DNA from: Asaia bogorensis NBRC 16594
Lineage (GTDB): Bacteria; Pseudomonadota; Alphaproteobacteria; Acetobacterales; Acetobacteraceae
Direction of reading: 5' to 3'
NCBI RefSeq assembly: GCF_001547995.1
Contig: NZ_AP014690.1
Span: 1,236,001-1,300,000 of the forward strand
DNA length: 64,000 bases
The notes beneath the pieces are model-generated. The model was not told where the DNA came from, did no database searches, and was given only the letters and a program-made list of their open reading frames with translations. Below, in pieces: positions 53,390 to 61,699 of the stretch; positions within the stretch are counted from its first letter, which is position 1, and the number at the start of each line of letters is the position of its first letter. A program made the position numbers and the translations under genes.

Positions 53390-53444
53390 AAAGGCCCCGC
53401 AGCCAGGCTTTAACGCTCTGCCAGTAATACTCGAAAATCGTCAT
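53358..53444 (-). CDS. Possible 28-residue aromatic, basic small protein
   Basis: An ATG at 53444 opens a 28-codon frame beginning MTIFEYYWQS, with a middle VKAWLRGLF and ending RLPGA. GAGGAG (53453-53458) lies exactly eight bases before the ATG, one of the best ribosome sites in the window. The peptide is amphipathic, with two Trp, two Tyr and three Arg, and could bind a membrane. It overlaps the mscS 3' end by 32 bp and is divergent from the Cas2-like gene. No homologue is recognised. It could be a membrane-active regulator peptide or a chance ORF. Confidence 0.5.
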   Translation of the reverse strand: MTIFEYYWQSVKAWLRGLFMTGLRLPGA

Positions 53445-53564
53445 CGAACTCACTCCTCGATGCTGCACACATACGTCGAACACGGCAGGGTTGTTGCAAA
53501 TGTTTCACGTAACTGTCATGTTTTTGTGAGGGAAACGTTACCGTCCCGCAAAAAGTGACGTCGA

Positions 53565-53583
53565 GACCGGATTTCGCCCGGTC
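53565..53583 (+). other. Short hairpin before the Cas2-like gene
   Basis: GACCGG (53565-53570) and CCGGTC (53578-53583) pair around a 7-base loop, 23 bp before the TTG start at 53607. It may shape the leader of that mRNA. Confidence 0.4.
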
Positions 53584-53606
53584 CACAAGGCAAGGACACC
53601 AGCAGA

Positions 53607-53894
53607 TTGACTACCTATATCGTCGCCTATGAGCGTTTGCCGGGTCAGGACTACGCAGAGCTTGAACAGAAGCTGGCGAGCTTCAGCGAGGGATTTCACG
53701 AAATCGATAATTTCTGGCTTATCGGGTCAAACCTGATCATCGCCGATCTGCGCGATGTGCTGTCAAAGCTGTTGCCTGAGGGGGCCAAATTGATGGTCAT
53801 GAAATACGTGCCCCACAACAGCATGGAGATGGGTGCCGCCGCATGGCACGGCTTCTCTCTCACGCAGGAAGGCTGGTTGGCTCAGAACCTGTGA
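53607..53894 (+). CDS. SinR-like small protein with a Cas2-type fold pattern
   Basis: The 95-residue protein starts TTYIVAYERLPGQDYAELEQKL, continues FHEIDNFWLIGSN, then ADLRDVLSKLLPEGAKLMVMKYV, and ends WHGFSLTQEGWLAQNL. This order (initial YIVxY strand, PGQxY, helix, xxFWLI strand, D-R helix, KLxVxK strand, WxGF) is the pattern I know from proteins named SinR family or orphan Cas2-like, which share the ferredoxin-like fold. No cas gene or CRISPR is near. The start is TTG 53607, with AAGGACACC upstream. A hairpin follows the stop. Function unknown; an RNA-binding or toxin-like role is only possible. Confidence 0.65.
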   Translation: MTTYIVAYERLPGQDYAELEQKLASFSEGFHEIDNFWLIGSNLIIADLRDVLSKLLPEGAKLMVMKYVPHNSMEMGAAAWHGFSLTQEGWLAQNL

Positions 53895-53902
53895 GGATAC
53901 CT

Positions 53903-53926
53903 CCCGGCCCAAAAAACAGGGCCGGG
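53903..53926. terminator. GC-rich hairpin between convergent genes
   Basis: CCCGGCCC (53903-53910) pairs with GGGCCGGG (53919-53926) around AAAAAACA. It lies between the Cas2-like gene and the end of pta. No T run follows, so termination is plausible but not certain. Confidence 0.5.
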
Positions 53927-53946
53927 GGAACTGGAGTGCCGCGGAG

Positions 53947-54939
53947 TTACTGGCGGGTGGTAGCGTCCAGATAGCGGGCGTAGAGCGCGCCAATGGCCGC
54001 AGAGGCAAGTCGTGCCGTTGCATCATCGGCGCGGCTTGTCAGCAGAACGGGCACCTTGGCCCCCATGACAATTCCCGAGGTTGCGGATTTGCCAAGGAAA
54101 GCAAGGCTTTTGACGAGGATGTTTCCCGATTCCAGATCGGGGGCTACCAGAATCTGGGCGCGGCCTGCCACATCGGAGACGACCCCTTTGATCCTTGCCG
54201 ATTCGCTGCTGACCGCGACATCCATGGCTAGCGGGCCATCGAGTATGCCTCCGGTGATTTCCTTGCGGTCCGCCATCTTGCACAGGCTTGCGGCGTCCAG
54301 CGTGCCCTGAATCTTGGTGTTGATGGTTTCGACGGCCGAGAGCAGCGCAACGCGCGGTGTGCCGAGGCCAAGCGCATGGTGCAGATCGATGGCGTTCTGA
54401 ACGATGTCACGCTTGGTCGCCAGATCTGGCGCAATGTTGATGGCCGCGTCTGAGACAAGCAGTAGTTCGGGATAATCAGGCACGTTGATGCAGAAGACGT
54501 GGCTCATGCGGCGCTTTGTACGAAGGCCGCTTTCCTGCTTGATGACGCCCACCATGAACGTGTCGGTATGAAGGCTGCCTTTGGTGAGACCTTGCGCTTC
54601 TCCCGCATGAACAAGGGCGATGGCGTGCTTGACTGCGGTGGCCTCATCATCAGCCTGTTCGATGCGCATCCCGGCGATATCAAGTCCAGCCTCCCTGGCC
54701 GTCTTTTCAATCTTTGTCCGATCGCCCACCAGAAGCGGGATGATGATTCCGTGGCGGGCGGCTTCGACGGCCCCCCCCAGCGCGTGGCTGCTGCAGGGCC
54801 AGACGATGGCATAAGGCACGGGGCCAAGTGCTGACGCCTTGGCTACGAGCGCGCGCATCAGAGCGTGCTGCGTCGGGAAAACACTCTCAAGTGTTGTGTC
54901 GGGAGTCCTGGTTTCACTGTAAGGGGCGTAGCTGGACAT
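53947..54939 (-). CDS. pta: Phosphate acetyl/butyryltransferase
   Basis: The enzyme exchanges CoA for phosphate on acyl-CoA. The protein of about 330 residues is a single PTA_PTB domain: YAIVWPCSSHALGGAVEAARHGIIIPLLVGD, AGEAQGLTKGSLHTDTFMVGVI, GLRTKRRMSHVFCINVPDYPELLLVSDAAINIAPDL and DGPLAMDVAVSSESA. It lacks an N-terminal DRTGG/DUF part and a MaoC domain. Acetyl or butyryl specificity is not clear. No acetate kinase gene is adjacent, which is usual in neither orientation here. ATG 54939 is preferred to TTG 54963. Confidence 0.88.
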   Translation of the reverse strand: MSSYAPYSETRTPDTTLESVFPTQHALMRALVAKASALGPVPYAIVWPCSSHALGGAVEAARHGIIIPLLVGDRTKIEKTAREAGLDIAGMRIEQADDEATAVKHAIALVHAGEAQGLTKGSLHTDTFMVGVIKQESGLRTKRRMSHVFCINVPDYPELLLVSDAAINIAPDLATKRDIVQNAIDLHHALGLGTPRVALLSAVETINTKIQGTLDAASLCKMADRKEITGGILDGPLAMDVAVSSESARIKGVVSDVAGRAQILVAPDLESGNILVKSLAFLGKSATSGIVMGAKVPVLLTSRADDATARLASAAIGALYARYLDATTRQ

Positions 54940-55322
54940 GGGCCGTTCAAACTCCGTAGCCAATCAGATCCGCCTTAGCAGCGTCCATGACACAATTGAT
55001 TTGCGTCATCGCGCTGCGGCGGTGTGGCCTCGTCTGATCGACAGGATTGCGAGCAAACCGCAGGAAATGGGTCCGCCGCCTTAAATTCCCCGTCGTCTTG
55101 CGAGGTAAGACAACGGTCTAGCGCATGTCATACGGTCTGGCTTGAGACATAGCGTTAGCGTTTGGGCAATCGCGATCAGGTTTTCTTGAGTTATTGAACG
55201 ATCCGGCGCTTTACGCGGAGCAGGGTGCGCTGCCTGATTTGAAAACTCTGCTTGTTTGCCCCAATGCGCTTGAGCCAGCACCTGCGCCTAGACGCTTGAG
55301 TGGACACTCTGGGCCAGACGCT
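54940..55322. other. Intergenic region, no clear gene
   Basis: This 383-bp stretch precedes a gene-poor tract of about 1.7 kb. The frames seen are short and lack ribosome sites. The last bases hold CCAGACGC (55314-55321), one arm of a hairpin whose other arm, GCGTCTGG, lies at 55329-55336 and spans the stop of the small membrane gene. Confidence 0.45.
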
Positions 55323-55553
55323 TCAACTGCGTCTGGTTTGGCCAATAGGGCTGCCTGCGCTGAGATTGCTGCGATATGAATTCAAGGCAAGGCGCACGAA
55401 CATCATCAGTATGCCCGCCGCAAACAGCACTTCGCCAAACAGGTCCAGACTATCGGTCAATGACGAAAAGTTGGGCATCCCCAATGACGCGAGCAAGGAC
55501 GATGCAGCCCATGTGATGAGTGCGGCCAAAACAACGAGTGAACTTTTCAGCAT
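55323..55553 (-). CDS. Possible small membrane protein
   Basis: The 76-residue frame has two hydrophobic segments, SLVVLAALITWAASSLLASLG (about 5-25) and LFGEVLFAAGILMMFVRLAL (about 38-58), joined by a polar loop and ending in a basic tail. That pattern looks like a real two-helix membrane protein. AGGCAGG lies a few bases before the ATG at 55553. Its stop codon sits in the loop of an 8-bp hairpin (55314-55336). I do not recognise a family. Confidence 0.5.
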   Translation of the reverse strand: MLKSSLVVLAALITWAASSLLASLGMPNFSSLTDSLDLFGEVLFAAGILMMFVRLALNSYRSNLSAGSPIGQTRRS

Positions 55554-55620
55554 GGGACCTGCCTATGAGATGTTATTGTTTTTAACAAAGGACGTCTCCA
55601 CTATTTAACGAATTTTGACG

Positions 55621-55803
55621 ATGGATCTGCAAGCCTTTTTATCACGGCAAAGATTAAATCTTTACGTCATATGGCTGAAATCCGGGACCTCGGACGCTTT
55701 CTGCGCCGGAATTTTCTGTCATCCATCCAAGTTTCGTGACGAGCTGCGCGAACGTCTTCAACGAATTGGTCTTTGCGAATTTGAAATGTTAACCCAAGAT
55801 TGA
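55621..55803 (+). CDS. Possible small protein, unknown
   Basis: An AT-richer frame of about 60 codons begins MDLQAFLSRQ and ends CEFEMLTQD, with a charged helix KFRDELRERLQRIGL. Composition looks protein-like, but no Shine-Dalgarno sequence precedes ATG 55621. It is divergent from the small membrane gene. It may be a remnant. Confidence 0.3.
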   Translation: MDLQAFLSRQRLNLYVIWLKSGTSDAFCAGIFCHPSKFRDELRERLQRIGLCEFEMLTQD

Positions 55804-56628
55804 CGACCGCAGGCGTTCAGGCACCGCCAGCGATCGAGCAGCCAATACAGAGTGCGTCGATTACGCGTCTTTACTGCCGTGACGCGGTCGGAGCGATGAT
55901 CACATGATGGTGAGTAGAACGGATTGATGCGGAACCCGTTCAGTCTCTGGCTCGCAAAACATGATTAATGTTGGGTCATGATGGCGCCATACTGCCGTCA
56001 CGTTCAGCGCACCAGCGACCTGTTGCTCGCTTGCAGCGGGGCGCTTTCTATTGTCGATGGGCTTGATCGGGTGGCACGAAGGAGGGCGCTGATTTCGTTG
56101 TGGGACGAAAGAACCAAGCCCCCTCACTCCGGGCGGCTTTAAGACAGACCTGACATTGGAGACCTGACCGAGCGTAGCTATGCGCAATGTTTCGACACGA
56201 GAATCAGAAGGCAGAGGTATCCGAAGATTCTCTTGATGTTGAGGGATATCGGTGTGTAGCCCGTGAACGCTGATATCCCGTCTCTGGGGGATGCCCGGTT
56301 CAATTGTGCTTGTCGCGCTTGATCGTCGTGGGTCTGTCCAGGCGCTCTACCCAATACACCTTTCTTTCGTGCCTCGGGGAATAAGCGTCCCCCTCTAAGC
56401 CGCGGCGCGAGCTGAGGCCGCGGTCAGTTCGCCTGTGAAGATGGTCGTGCGGCGTGTCAGACACAGGCAGACGTGCCGAATTATATGCTTATGATCAGGA
56501 CGCAGCATGGGCAGGATGATGCGAGTGCAGCCTGCGCGCTGCATCGAGAGCTCTGGACCATCAGGACACTGATCGCTCAAGTGTGCGAGCCAAAATTATA
56601 AATTTTAGGGAATTATCGACGGACCGGA
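55804..56628. other. Gene-poor region before tRNA-Val
   Basis: No convincing gene is seen in 825 bp. Two minus-strand frames (55900-56187, 56395-56580) give translations without known motifs. Short inverted repeats are present, such as GGGATATC and GATATCCC near 56244-56280, and GGGGA/TCCCC near 56376-56393. The tract may be decayed DNA near a tRNA gene. Confidence 0.45.
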
Positions 56629-56713
56629 TGGTGGGCGCAACAGGGATTGAACCTGTGACCCCTACCATGTCAAGGTAGTGCTCTACCGCTGAGCTATGCG
56701 CCCATCCGGTCCG
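56620..56713. repeat. Inverted repeat enclosing tRNA-Val
   Basis: CGGACCGGATG (56620-56630) and CATCCGGTCCG (56703-56713) are exact 11-bp reverse complements flanking the tRNA gene. In the transcript the leader and trailer would pair over 10 bp directly beyond the acceptor stem, with only ACC unpaired. Confidence 0.8.
56629..56703 (-). tRNA. tRNA-Val (anticodon GAC)
   Basis: A complete cloverleaf. The acceptor GGGCGCA pairs with TGCGCCC. The D arm is GCTCAGCGGTAGAGC, the anticodon stem-loop CTACC-TTGACAT-GGTAG with GAC, the T loop GTTCAATCC, discriminator A, and CCA is encoded. Confidence 0.95.
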
Positions 56714-56722
56714 TGAGCGGCG

Positions 56723-56750
56723 TTTTAGCGGGCGTTGACGGGGCTGGCAA
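56723..56750 (-). promoter_or_regulatory. Promoter of tRNA-Val
   Basis: On the minus strand TTGCCA (56750-56745), a 16-base spacer and CTAAAA (56728-56723) precede the tRNA by about 20 bp. Confidence 0.55.
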
Positions 56751-56789
56751 GATGGGTTTTTTAAAAAAAATCACCGTAGCGGAAAAAAA

Positions 56790-57692
56790 ATGATCCAGAG
56801 CGCGTCGTGGGAGCCAGAGCTCTGTCTTTCCAACAGTTTTTTGCTTCATGATGTGGCCGAACCCGTGGCGCCACTCATTCTGGCGTCGCCCCATTCCGGT
56901 CGTGCTTATCCTCAGAGCTTTCTCGGGCAGTCCCGCCTGGATCTTATCTCCCTGCGCCGCAGTGAAGATGCGTATGTCGATCTGCTGTTCGAGGCCGCTC
57001 CCTCATGGGGGATACCGCTGCTCTGTGCCCAGTTCCCCCGGGCCTATTGCGATGTAAATCGCTACGCCTGGGAGCTCGATCCCGGCATGTTTCGCGAGCG
57101 TCTGCCCGAGGGAAGCCTGACGAACACAGCCAAGGTGCGTAGTGGGCTTGGTATGATGGCGCGTATCGCGGGACCGGGGCGAGGGATCTATCGTCATCAG
57201 TTACCGGTATCCGAGGCGACGCAGCGAATCGCGTCCTGCTGGTTGCCTTACCACGAGGCGCTTGAGGGCATGATCGAACGCTGCAGGAGCCGGTTCGGGA
57301 CCTGCTTCCTGCTGGACCTTCACTCGATGCCGACCATTCCCCACCTCCGCCTGCCAGACATTATTCTGGGCGACCTGCATGGCACGAGTTGTGCGCCTGA
57401 AATTGTCGAGGGGGTCGCGCATCGGCTGGGTTCGCAGGGGTTCTCGGTTGGCCTGAACCGGCCTTATGCCGGAGGGTACATTACAGAGCGCTATGGCACG
57501 CCTGATCGGCAGGTCCACGTAATCCAGGTCGAAATCAGCCGTCGGCTCTATCTTGATGAGCCCACCATACGTCCATCGCCGGACTTTGCGTCGCTCAGAG
57601 CCCGGTTGGAAGATGCACTCTCGGGGATCATTGAGCTTGCCGGCGCGTTCAGGGCGTATCGCAAACCATGTGATAATCGTTGTATCGGATGA
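56790..57692 (+). CDS. N-formylglutamate amidohydrolase family protein
   Basis: The enzyme hydrolyses N-formylglutamate to glutamate and formate, the last step of one histidine-degradation route. The 300-residue protein has LILASPHSGRAYP near residue 30, RRSEDAYVDLLF, FPRAYCDVNRYAWELDP, LLDLHSMPTIP, VGLNRPYAGGYITERYG and VHVIQVEISRRLYLDE, all typical of the family. No hut gene is nearby, so the true substrate may be another N-formyl or N-acyl amino acid. The ATG at 56790 lies in an A-rich tract. Confidence 0.9.
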   Translation: MIQSASWEPELCLSNSFLLHDVAEPVAPLILASPHSGRAYPQSFLGQSRLDLISLRRSEDAYVDLLFEAAPSWGIPLLCAQFPRAYCDVNRYAWELDPGMFRERLPEGSLTNTAKVRSGLGMMARIAGPGRGIYRHQLPVSEATQRIASCWLPYHEALEGMIERCRSRFGTCFLLDLHSMPTIPHLRLPDIILGDLHGTSCAPEIVEGVAHRLGSQGFSVGLNRPYAGGYITERYGTPDRQVHVIQVEISRRLYLDEPTIRPSPDFASLRARLEDALSGIIELAGAFRAYRKPCDNRCIG

Positions 57693-57832
57693 TCAACTCC
57701 GGCTGATCCGGCCCCAGGGGGCTCGATTGATGCTATCAAGCTGTGTTTGAAGAGCGTTCGCACTCCTTGCTGGCCTCGCGGGCTTGCCTGGATGCGCCCA
57801 ATACGTCCTCACAAGACTGGAAGAGCTGCCTC

Positions 57833-59326
57833 ATGTCCCAGACCTGCCAAGAGCGCCCCGATATCGTCCTGATCGGTGCCGGTGTCATGAGCGCGAGTTT
57901 CGCAGCCCTCATCCGGTCGCTTGACCCAAGCCTGACGATCAGTGTTTTCGAGGCGCTCGATTCATGCGCCAAGGAGAGTTCCGAAGCATGGAATAATGCC
58001 GGAACGGGCCATGCTGCCTATTGCGAGCTGAACTACACCACGCGTCGCCCCGATGGCAGCATTGACATGGCTAAGGCGCTGGACGTGAACACGGAGTTCG
58101 ATTTGTCCCGCCAGCTTTGGGCGCATCTGGTTGAGAAAGGCTGGATCACCGATCCGTCGTCGTTCATCCGGCGTTGTCCGCACATGAGCTTCGTGCGCGG
58201 CGAGGAGAATGTTGCCTTCCTGCGCGCGCGGTACGAGACCATGGTGCGCCATCATTGCTTCGACACCATGGCCTATAGCGAGGATGCAGCTCAGATAGCG
58301 GAGTGGGCGCCGCTCATGATGGCGCGACGTCGTCCCGGCGAAACGCTGGCAGCCACACGTGTGGAACAGGGTACCGATGTCGATTTCGGCACACTGACAC
58401 GCACCCTTTTCAATAATCTTCGCAACGAGCCCGGCATCGATGTTCATTACCGCCACAAGGTGACTGCGCTTGACCGCGAGGGGCGCGGGACAGGCGGCAA
58501 CCCGCGCTGGCGTGTCAGTGTGCAGAATACCGAGACGGGTGAGACGCGCACAGTCTCGGCCGGATTCGTCTTTGTCGGGGCAGGGGGGGCTGCGCTCGAA
58601 CTGCTCAAGGGTGCCGATCTGCCCGAGGCGCATGGTTATGCGGGCTTCCCGGTAAGTGGCCTTTTCCTGCACGCTGATAATCTTGACCTGTGCCAGCGTC
58701 ACACGGCCAAGGTTTATGGCAAGGCCGCCGTGGGCTCTCCCCCCATGTCTGTGCCGCATCTGGATACGCGCATCATTGGCGGGCGGCCCTATCTGCTGTT
58801 TGGCCCCTATGCCGGGTTCACGACCAAATTCCTCAAATCCGGCCGCTGGACGGATCTGCCGCGCTCGATCACGACTGACAATGCGCGCGCCATGTTCGAC
58901 GTGATGGTCGATAACCGCGACCTTGTGCGGTATCTCATCGGGCAGGTTCTGCAAAAACCCTCTTCGCGCTTCGCAGCACTGCAGGATTTCTACCCGTCAG
59001 CCCGACAGCATGACTGGCGCGTCGCCGTGGCTGGGCAGCGTGTACAGATCATCAAGCGCGAGAACGGGCGTGGGACACTGAAATTTGGCACGGAAGTGTT
59101 GAGCACGCAGGACCACAGCCTAGCCGCGGTGCTTGGAGCCTCTCCCGGCGCTTCCATTGCAGCTTCTGTAGCCCTGAAGGTGGTCCAGCAGAATTTCGCT
59201 TCCCGCCTGCCGGAATGGCGCACGCGCCTGGAGGCCATCATACCGAGCTACGGTCTTGATTTGCGCAAGGATGAATCCGCCTGCCGCCGGATACGCGAAC
59301 AGACGGGACGCGTACTGGGGATCTGA
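57833..59326 (+). CDS. mqo: Malate:quinone oxidoreductase
   Basis: This membrane-associated FAD enzyme oxidises malate to oxaloacetate and reduces the quinone pool, replacing or aiding malate dehydrogenase in the TCA cycle. The protein of about 497 residues has the FAD-binding IVLIGAGVMSASFAALI, the family signature ESSEAWNNAGTGHAAYCELNYT, FVFVGAGGAALELLKGAD, LLFGPYAGFTTKFLKSG and a C-terminal GASPGASIAASVALKVV. ATG 57833 follows GGAAGAG at eight bases; the open frame begins 30 codons earlier at a TTG. A strong hairpin ends the gene. Confidence 0.94.
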   Translation: MSQTCQERPDIVLIGAGVMSASFAALIRSLDPSLTISVFEALDSCAKESSEAWNNAGTGHAAYCELNYTTRRPDGSIDMAKALDVNTEFDLSRQLWAHLVEKGWITDPSSFIRRCPHMSFVRGEENVAFLRARYETMVRHHCFDTMAYSEDAAQIAEWAPLMMARRRPGETLAATRVEQGTDVDFGTLTRTLFNNLRNEPGIDVHYRHKVTALDREGRGTGGNPRWRVSVQNTETGETRTVSAGFVFVGAGGAALELLKGADLPEAHGYAGFPVSGLFLHADNLDLCQRHTAKVYGKAAVGSPPMSVPHLDTRIIGGRPYLLFGPYAGFTTKFLKSGRWTDLPRSITTDNARAMFDVMVDNRDLVRYLIGQVLQKPSSRFAALQDFYPSARQHDWRVAVAGQRVQIIKRENGRGTLKFGTEVLSTQDHSLAAVLGASPGASIAASVALKVVQQNFASRLPEWRTRLEAIIPSYGLDLRKDESACRRIREQTGRVLGI

Positions 59327-59343
59327 AACAGAAACGTGCCCCG

Positions 59344-59368
59344 GGCGTGCCTTTGCACAAGGCACGCC
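59344..59368. terminator. Hairpin terminator between mqo and ruvX
   Basis: GGCGTGCCTT (59344-59353) and AAGGCACGCC (59359-59368) pair over 10 bp with a 5-base loop, 17 bp after mqo and 11 bp after the ruvX stop on the other strand. No long T run follows. Confidence 0.65.
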
Positions 59369-59379
59369 TCTGCCCCCAG

Positions 59380-59859
59380 TCAGTCGAACTCAGGTTGTGG
59401 CGACGTAGCATCCAGCCAAGATTGCAGCGTGTAGGCTGCGGCCATTTTATCCACCACTTCCGCCCGGCGTTTGCGTGTCATGTCGGCTTCCTGGATAAGG
59501 AAACGATTGACCGCGCTGGAGGAAAGCCGCTCATCCCAGCAGCAGCCCGGCAAATCGAGCCGGGTGGAGAGCTCCGTCATCCAGTCCTGTGCGGAGCGGG
59601 CCGCTGGGCCGAATGATCCATCGAGCGAGAGCGGCAACCCGCATATCAGCCCCCCGATGCCTTCCTTGCGCACAATGCGACCGATCTCTTCGGCGGTCTC
59701 GCCAAATTTGCGGCGCTTCAGGCTCAGATAGGGCGAGGCGAGCATGAGCGTCACATCGCTCAGGGCCAGCCCAATTGTCTTTTGGCCGGGATCGAGCCCC
59801 AGCAACCGGGAGCCGGGGGGGAGGGCATCGCGCAGGGCGTATGGATTGAACAGACTCAT
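59380..59859 (-). CDS. ruvX: YqgF/RuvX family pre-16S rRNA nuclease
   Basis: The 159-residue protein has the RNase H-like YqgF fold: RLLGLDPGQKTIGLALSDV with the first catalytic Asp, GGLICGLPLSLDGSFGP, CCWDERLSSSAVNRFL with the second acidic site, and VDKMAAAYTLQSWLD with the last Asp. The family was named a Holliday-junction resolvase and is now linked to 16S rRNA 5'-end maturation. It is divergent from gatC and convergent with mqo. Confidence 0.92.
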   Translation of the reverse strand: MSLFNPYALRDALPPGSRLLGLDPGQKTIGLALSDVTLMLASPYLSLKRRKFGETAEEIGRIVRKEGIGGLICGLPLSLDGSFGPAARSAQDWMTELSTRLDLPGCCWDERLSSSAVNRFLIQEADMTRKRRAEVVDKMAAAYTLQSWLDATSPQPEFD

Positions 59860-59933
59860 GGGAAGGCGTTATGATCTCGCAAAATTCTGGACCGTCGGGA
59901 TTATCCGCTCACTTTCAGGAAAGTCGATCCTTT

Positions 59934-60221
59934 ATGTCGTTGGAAACGCGCACAGTCAGGCGCATAGCAAAACTGGCCAGAATTGGCCTGAGTGATCAGG
60001 AATGTGAAGCCATGCGCCAGGAGCTGAGTGGCATCTTGGGCTGGGTCGAGCAACTGAACGAAGTCGACATTACCGATGTGCCCCCGATGATTGGCACCGG
60101 TCTGGCCATGCCGCGCCTGCGTGAAGACGCTGTGACCGATGGCGACAAGCGCGACGCTGTGCTGTCCAACGCGCCCGACTCTGTCGGTCCCTATTTCACT
60201 GTTCCCAAGGTTGTTGAGTGA
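59934..60221 (+). CDS. gatC: Asp-tRNA(Asn)/Glu-tRNA(Gln) amidotransferase subunit C
   Basis: GatC is the small structural subunit of GatCAB, which amidates misacylated Asp-tRNA-Asn and Glu-tRNA-Gln. The 95-residue protein shows [41 protein letters not shown] and the C-terminal [23 protein letters not shown] precedes the ATG at 59934. The stop TGA ends on the A of the gatA ATG, so translation is coupled. Confidence 0.95.
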   Translation: MSLETRTVRRIAKLARIGLSDQECEAMRQELSGILGWVEQLNEVDITDVPPMIGTGLAMPRLREDAVTDGDKRDAVLSNAPDSVGPYFTVPKVVE

Positions 60222-61699
60222 TGCATGATCTGACCCTCGCCTCTGCGCGAAAGGCCCTCAGGGAGCGTCGCCTGTCTGCCGTCGAACTGACCGATCATTT
60301 CCTGAACGCGATCGATAAGCTTGACGGTGAAATCAACAGCTTTGTTACCGTTACAGCAGATCAGGCTCGTGCGTCGGCCCGTGCTGCCGATGCCCTGCTG
60401 GCCACGGGCAATGCGCCCTCACTTTGTGGCTTGCCGCTGGGTATCAAGGATCTGTTTTGCACCAATGGTGTGCGCACCACGGCTTCGAGCAATATCCTGC
60501 GCAATTTCGTGCCGCCCTATGAAAGCACGGTCACGTCAAACCTGCTGGCCGACGGGGCGATCTTCGTTGGCAAGACCAATCTCGACGAGTTCGCGATGGG
60601 GTCGACCAACATGACTTCGGCCTTCGGCCCGGTGGTCAATCCGTGGCGCCGCAAGGGCTCTGACGACAAGCTGGTTCCCGGAGGGTCTTCCGGCGGGTCT
60701 GCTGCTGCCGTTGCCGCTGGCCTTGTGCTTGGCACGACGGGCACGGATACGGGTGGTTCCATCCGTCAGCCCGCAGCCTATTGCGGTATTACGGGCATCA
60801 AGCCGACCTATGGTCGCTGCTCGCGCTTTGGCACCATTGCCTTTGCCAGCTCGCTCGATCAGGCCGGGCCGATGGCACGCACGATGGAAGATTGCGCCAT
60901 CATGCTGGAATCCATGGCCGGGTTCGATGCGAAAGACAGCACCTCCGTCGATCGCCCTGTGCCGCGTTACGAGGATGCGCTCGAGCGTGGGGTGAAGGGG
61001 CTCAGGGTTGGTATTCCGCGCGAGTATCGCCCGGATACATTGCCTGCGGACATCCAGTCCCTGTGGGATCAGGGTATCGCCTGGCTGCGTGATGCAGGCG
61101 CCGAGATTGTCGACGTCTCGCTTCCTCACACGAAATACGGCCTGCCGACCTATTATATTGTGGCGCTGGCCGAAGCTTCCTCGAACCTGGCACGCTATGA
61201 CGGTGTCCGTTTCGGCGAGCGCGTTGACGCTGGTACACTCGATGAACTTTACGAAGCCACGCGTCACGCTGGCTTTGGTGAGGAGGTCCGCCGTCGTATC
61301 CTGATGGGCACCTATGTGCTCTCTTCTGGCTATTACGACGCGTATTACCTGCGTGCGCAGAAGGTGCGTACGCTCATTCAGCGCGACTTCCTCAAGGCGT
61401 TCGAGAACGTCGATGTGCTGTTGACGCCAACTGCGCCTTCGGCAGCTTTTGCTCATTCTGAACGTCCGACCGATCCGGTGCAGATTTATCTGAACGACAT
61501 CTTCACCGTGCCAGCCAGCATGGCGGGCGTGCCTGCGCTGTCTCTGCCGGCCGGGCTGGACCATGACGGTCTGCCGCTCGGCTTGCAGCTGATCGGCCGC
61601 TATTTCGAGGAAGAGACATTGTTCGCCGCCGGGCGTGTCATGGAAAAGGCAGCGGGCTTCACGCACAGGCCTGCTTTGCATGCGGGAGCAATCGCATGA
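60221..61699 (+). CDS. gatA: Asp-tRNA(Asn)/Glu-tRNA(Gln) amidotransferase subunit A
   Basis: GatA frees ammonia from glutamine for the transamidation. The protein of about 492 residues is an amidase-signature enzyme with Lys in LGIKDLFC, the Ser-cisSer loop [15 protein letters not shown] and the nucleophile in [16 protein letters not shown]. Conserved EYR and PTAPS regions follow. It overlaps gatC by one base and gatB by four, forming a CAB operon. Confidence 0.96.
   Translation: MHDLTLASARKALRERRLSAVELTDHFLNAIDKLDGEINSFVTVTADQARASARAADALLATGNAPSLCGLPLGIKDLFCTNGVRTTASSNILRNFVPPYESTVTSNLLADGAIFVGKTNLDEFAMGSTNMTSAFGPVVNPWRRKGSDDKLVPGGSSGGSAAAVAAGLVLGTTGTDTGGSIRQPAAYCGITGIKPTYGRCSRFGTIAFASSLDQAGPMARTMEDCAIMLESMAGFDAKDSTSVDRPVPRYEDALERGVKGLRVGIPREYRPDTLPADIQSLWDQGIAWLRDAGAEIVDVSLPHTKYGLPTYYIVALAEASSNLARYDGVRFGERVDAGTLDELYEATRHAGFGEEVRRRILMGTYVLSSGYYDAYYLRAQKVRTLIQRDFLKAFENVDVLLTPTAPSAAFAHSERPTDPVQIYLNDIFTVPASMAGVPALSLPAGLDHDGLPLGLQLIGRYFEEETLFAAGRVMEKAAGFTHRPALHAGAIA

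Noticed and set aside
53607-53894. True CRISPR-Cas locus suggested by the Cas2-like gene
   Set aside because: No direct-repeat array, cas1 or effector gene anywhere in the window.
55900-56187. 95-codon minus-strand frame as a transposase remnant
   Set aside because: No DDE or helix-turn-helix motif; no terminal repeats or target duplication seen.
60536-61681. 381-codon frame antisense to gatA
   Set aside because: gatA has all amidase motifs; the antisense translation is Arg/His rich noise.
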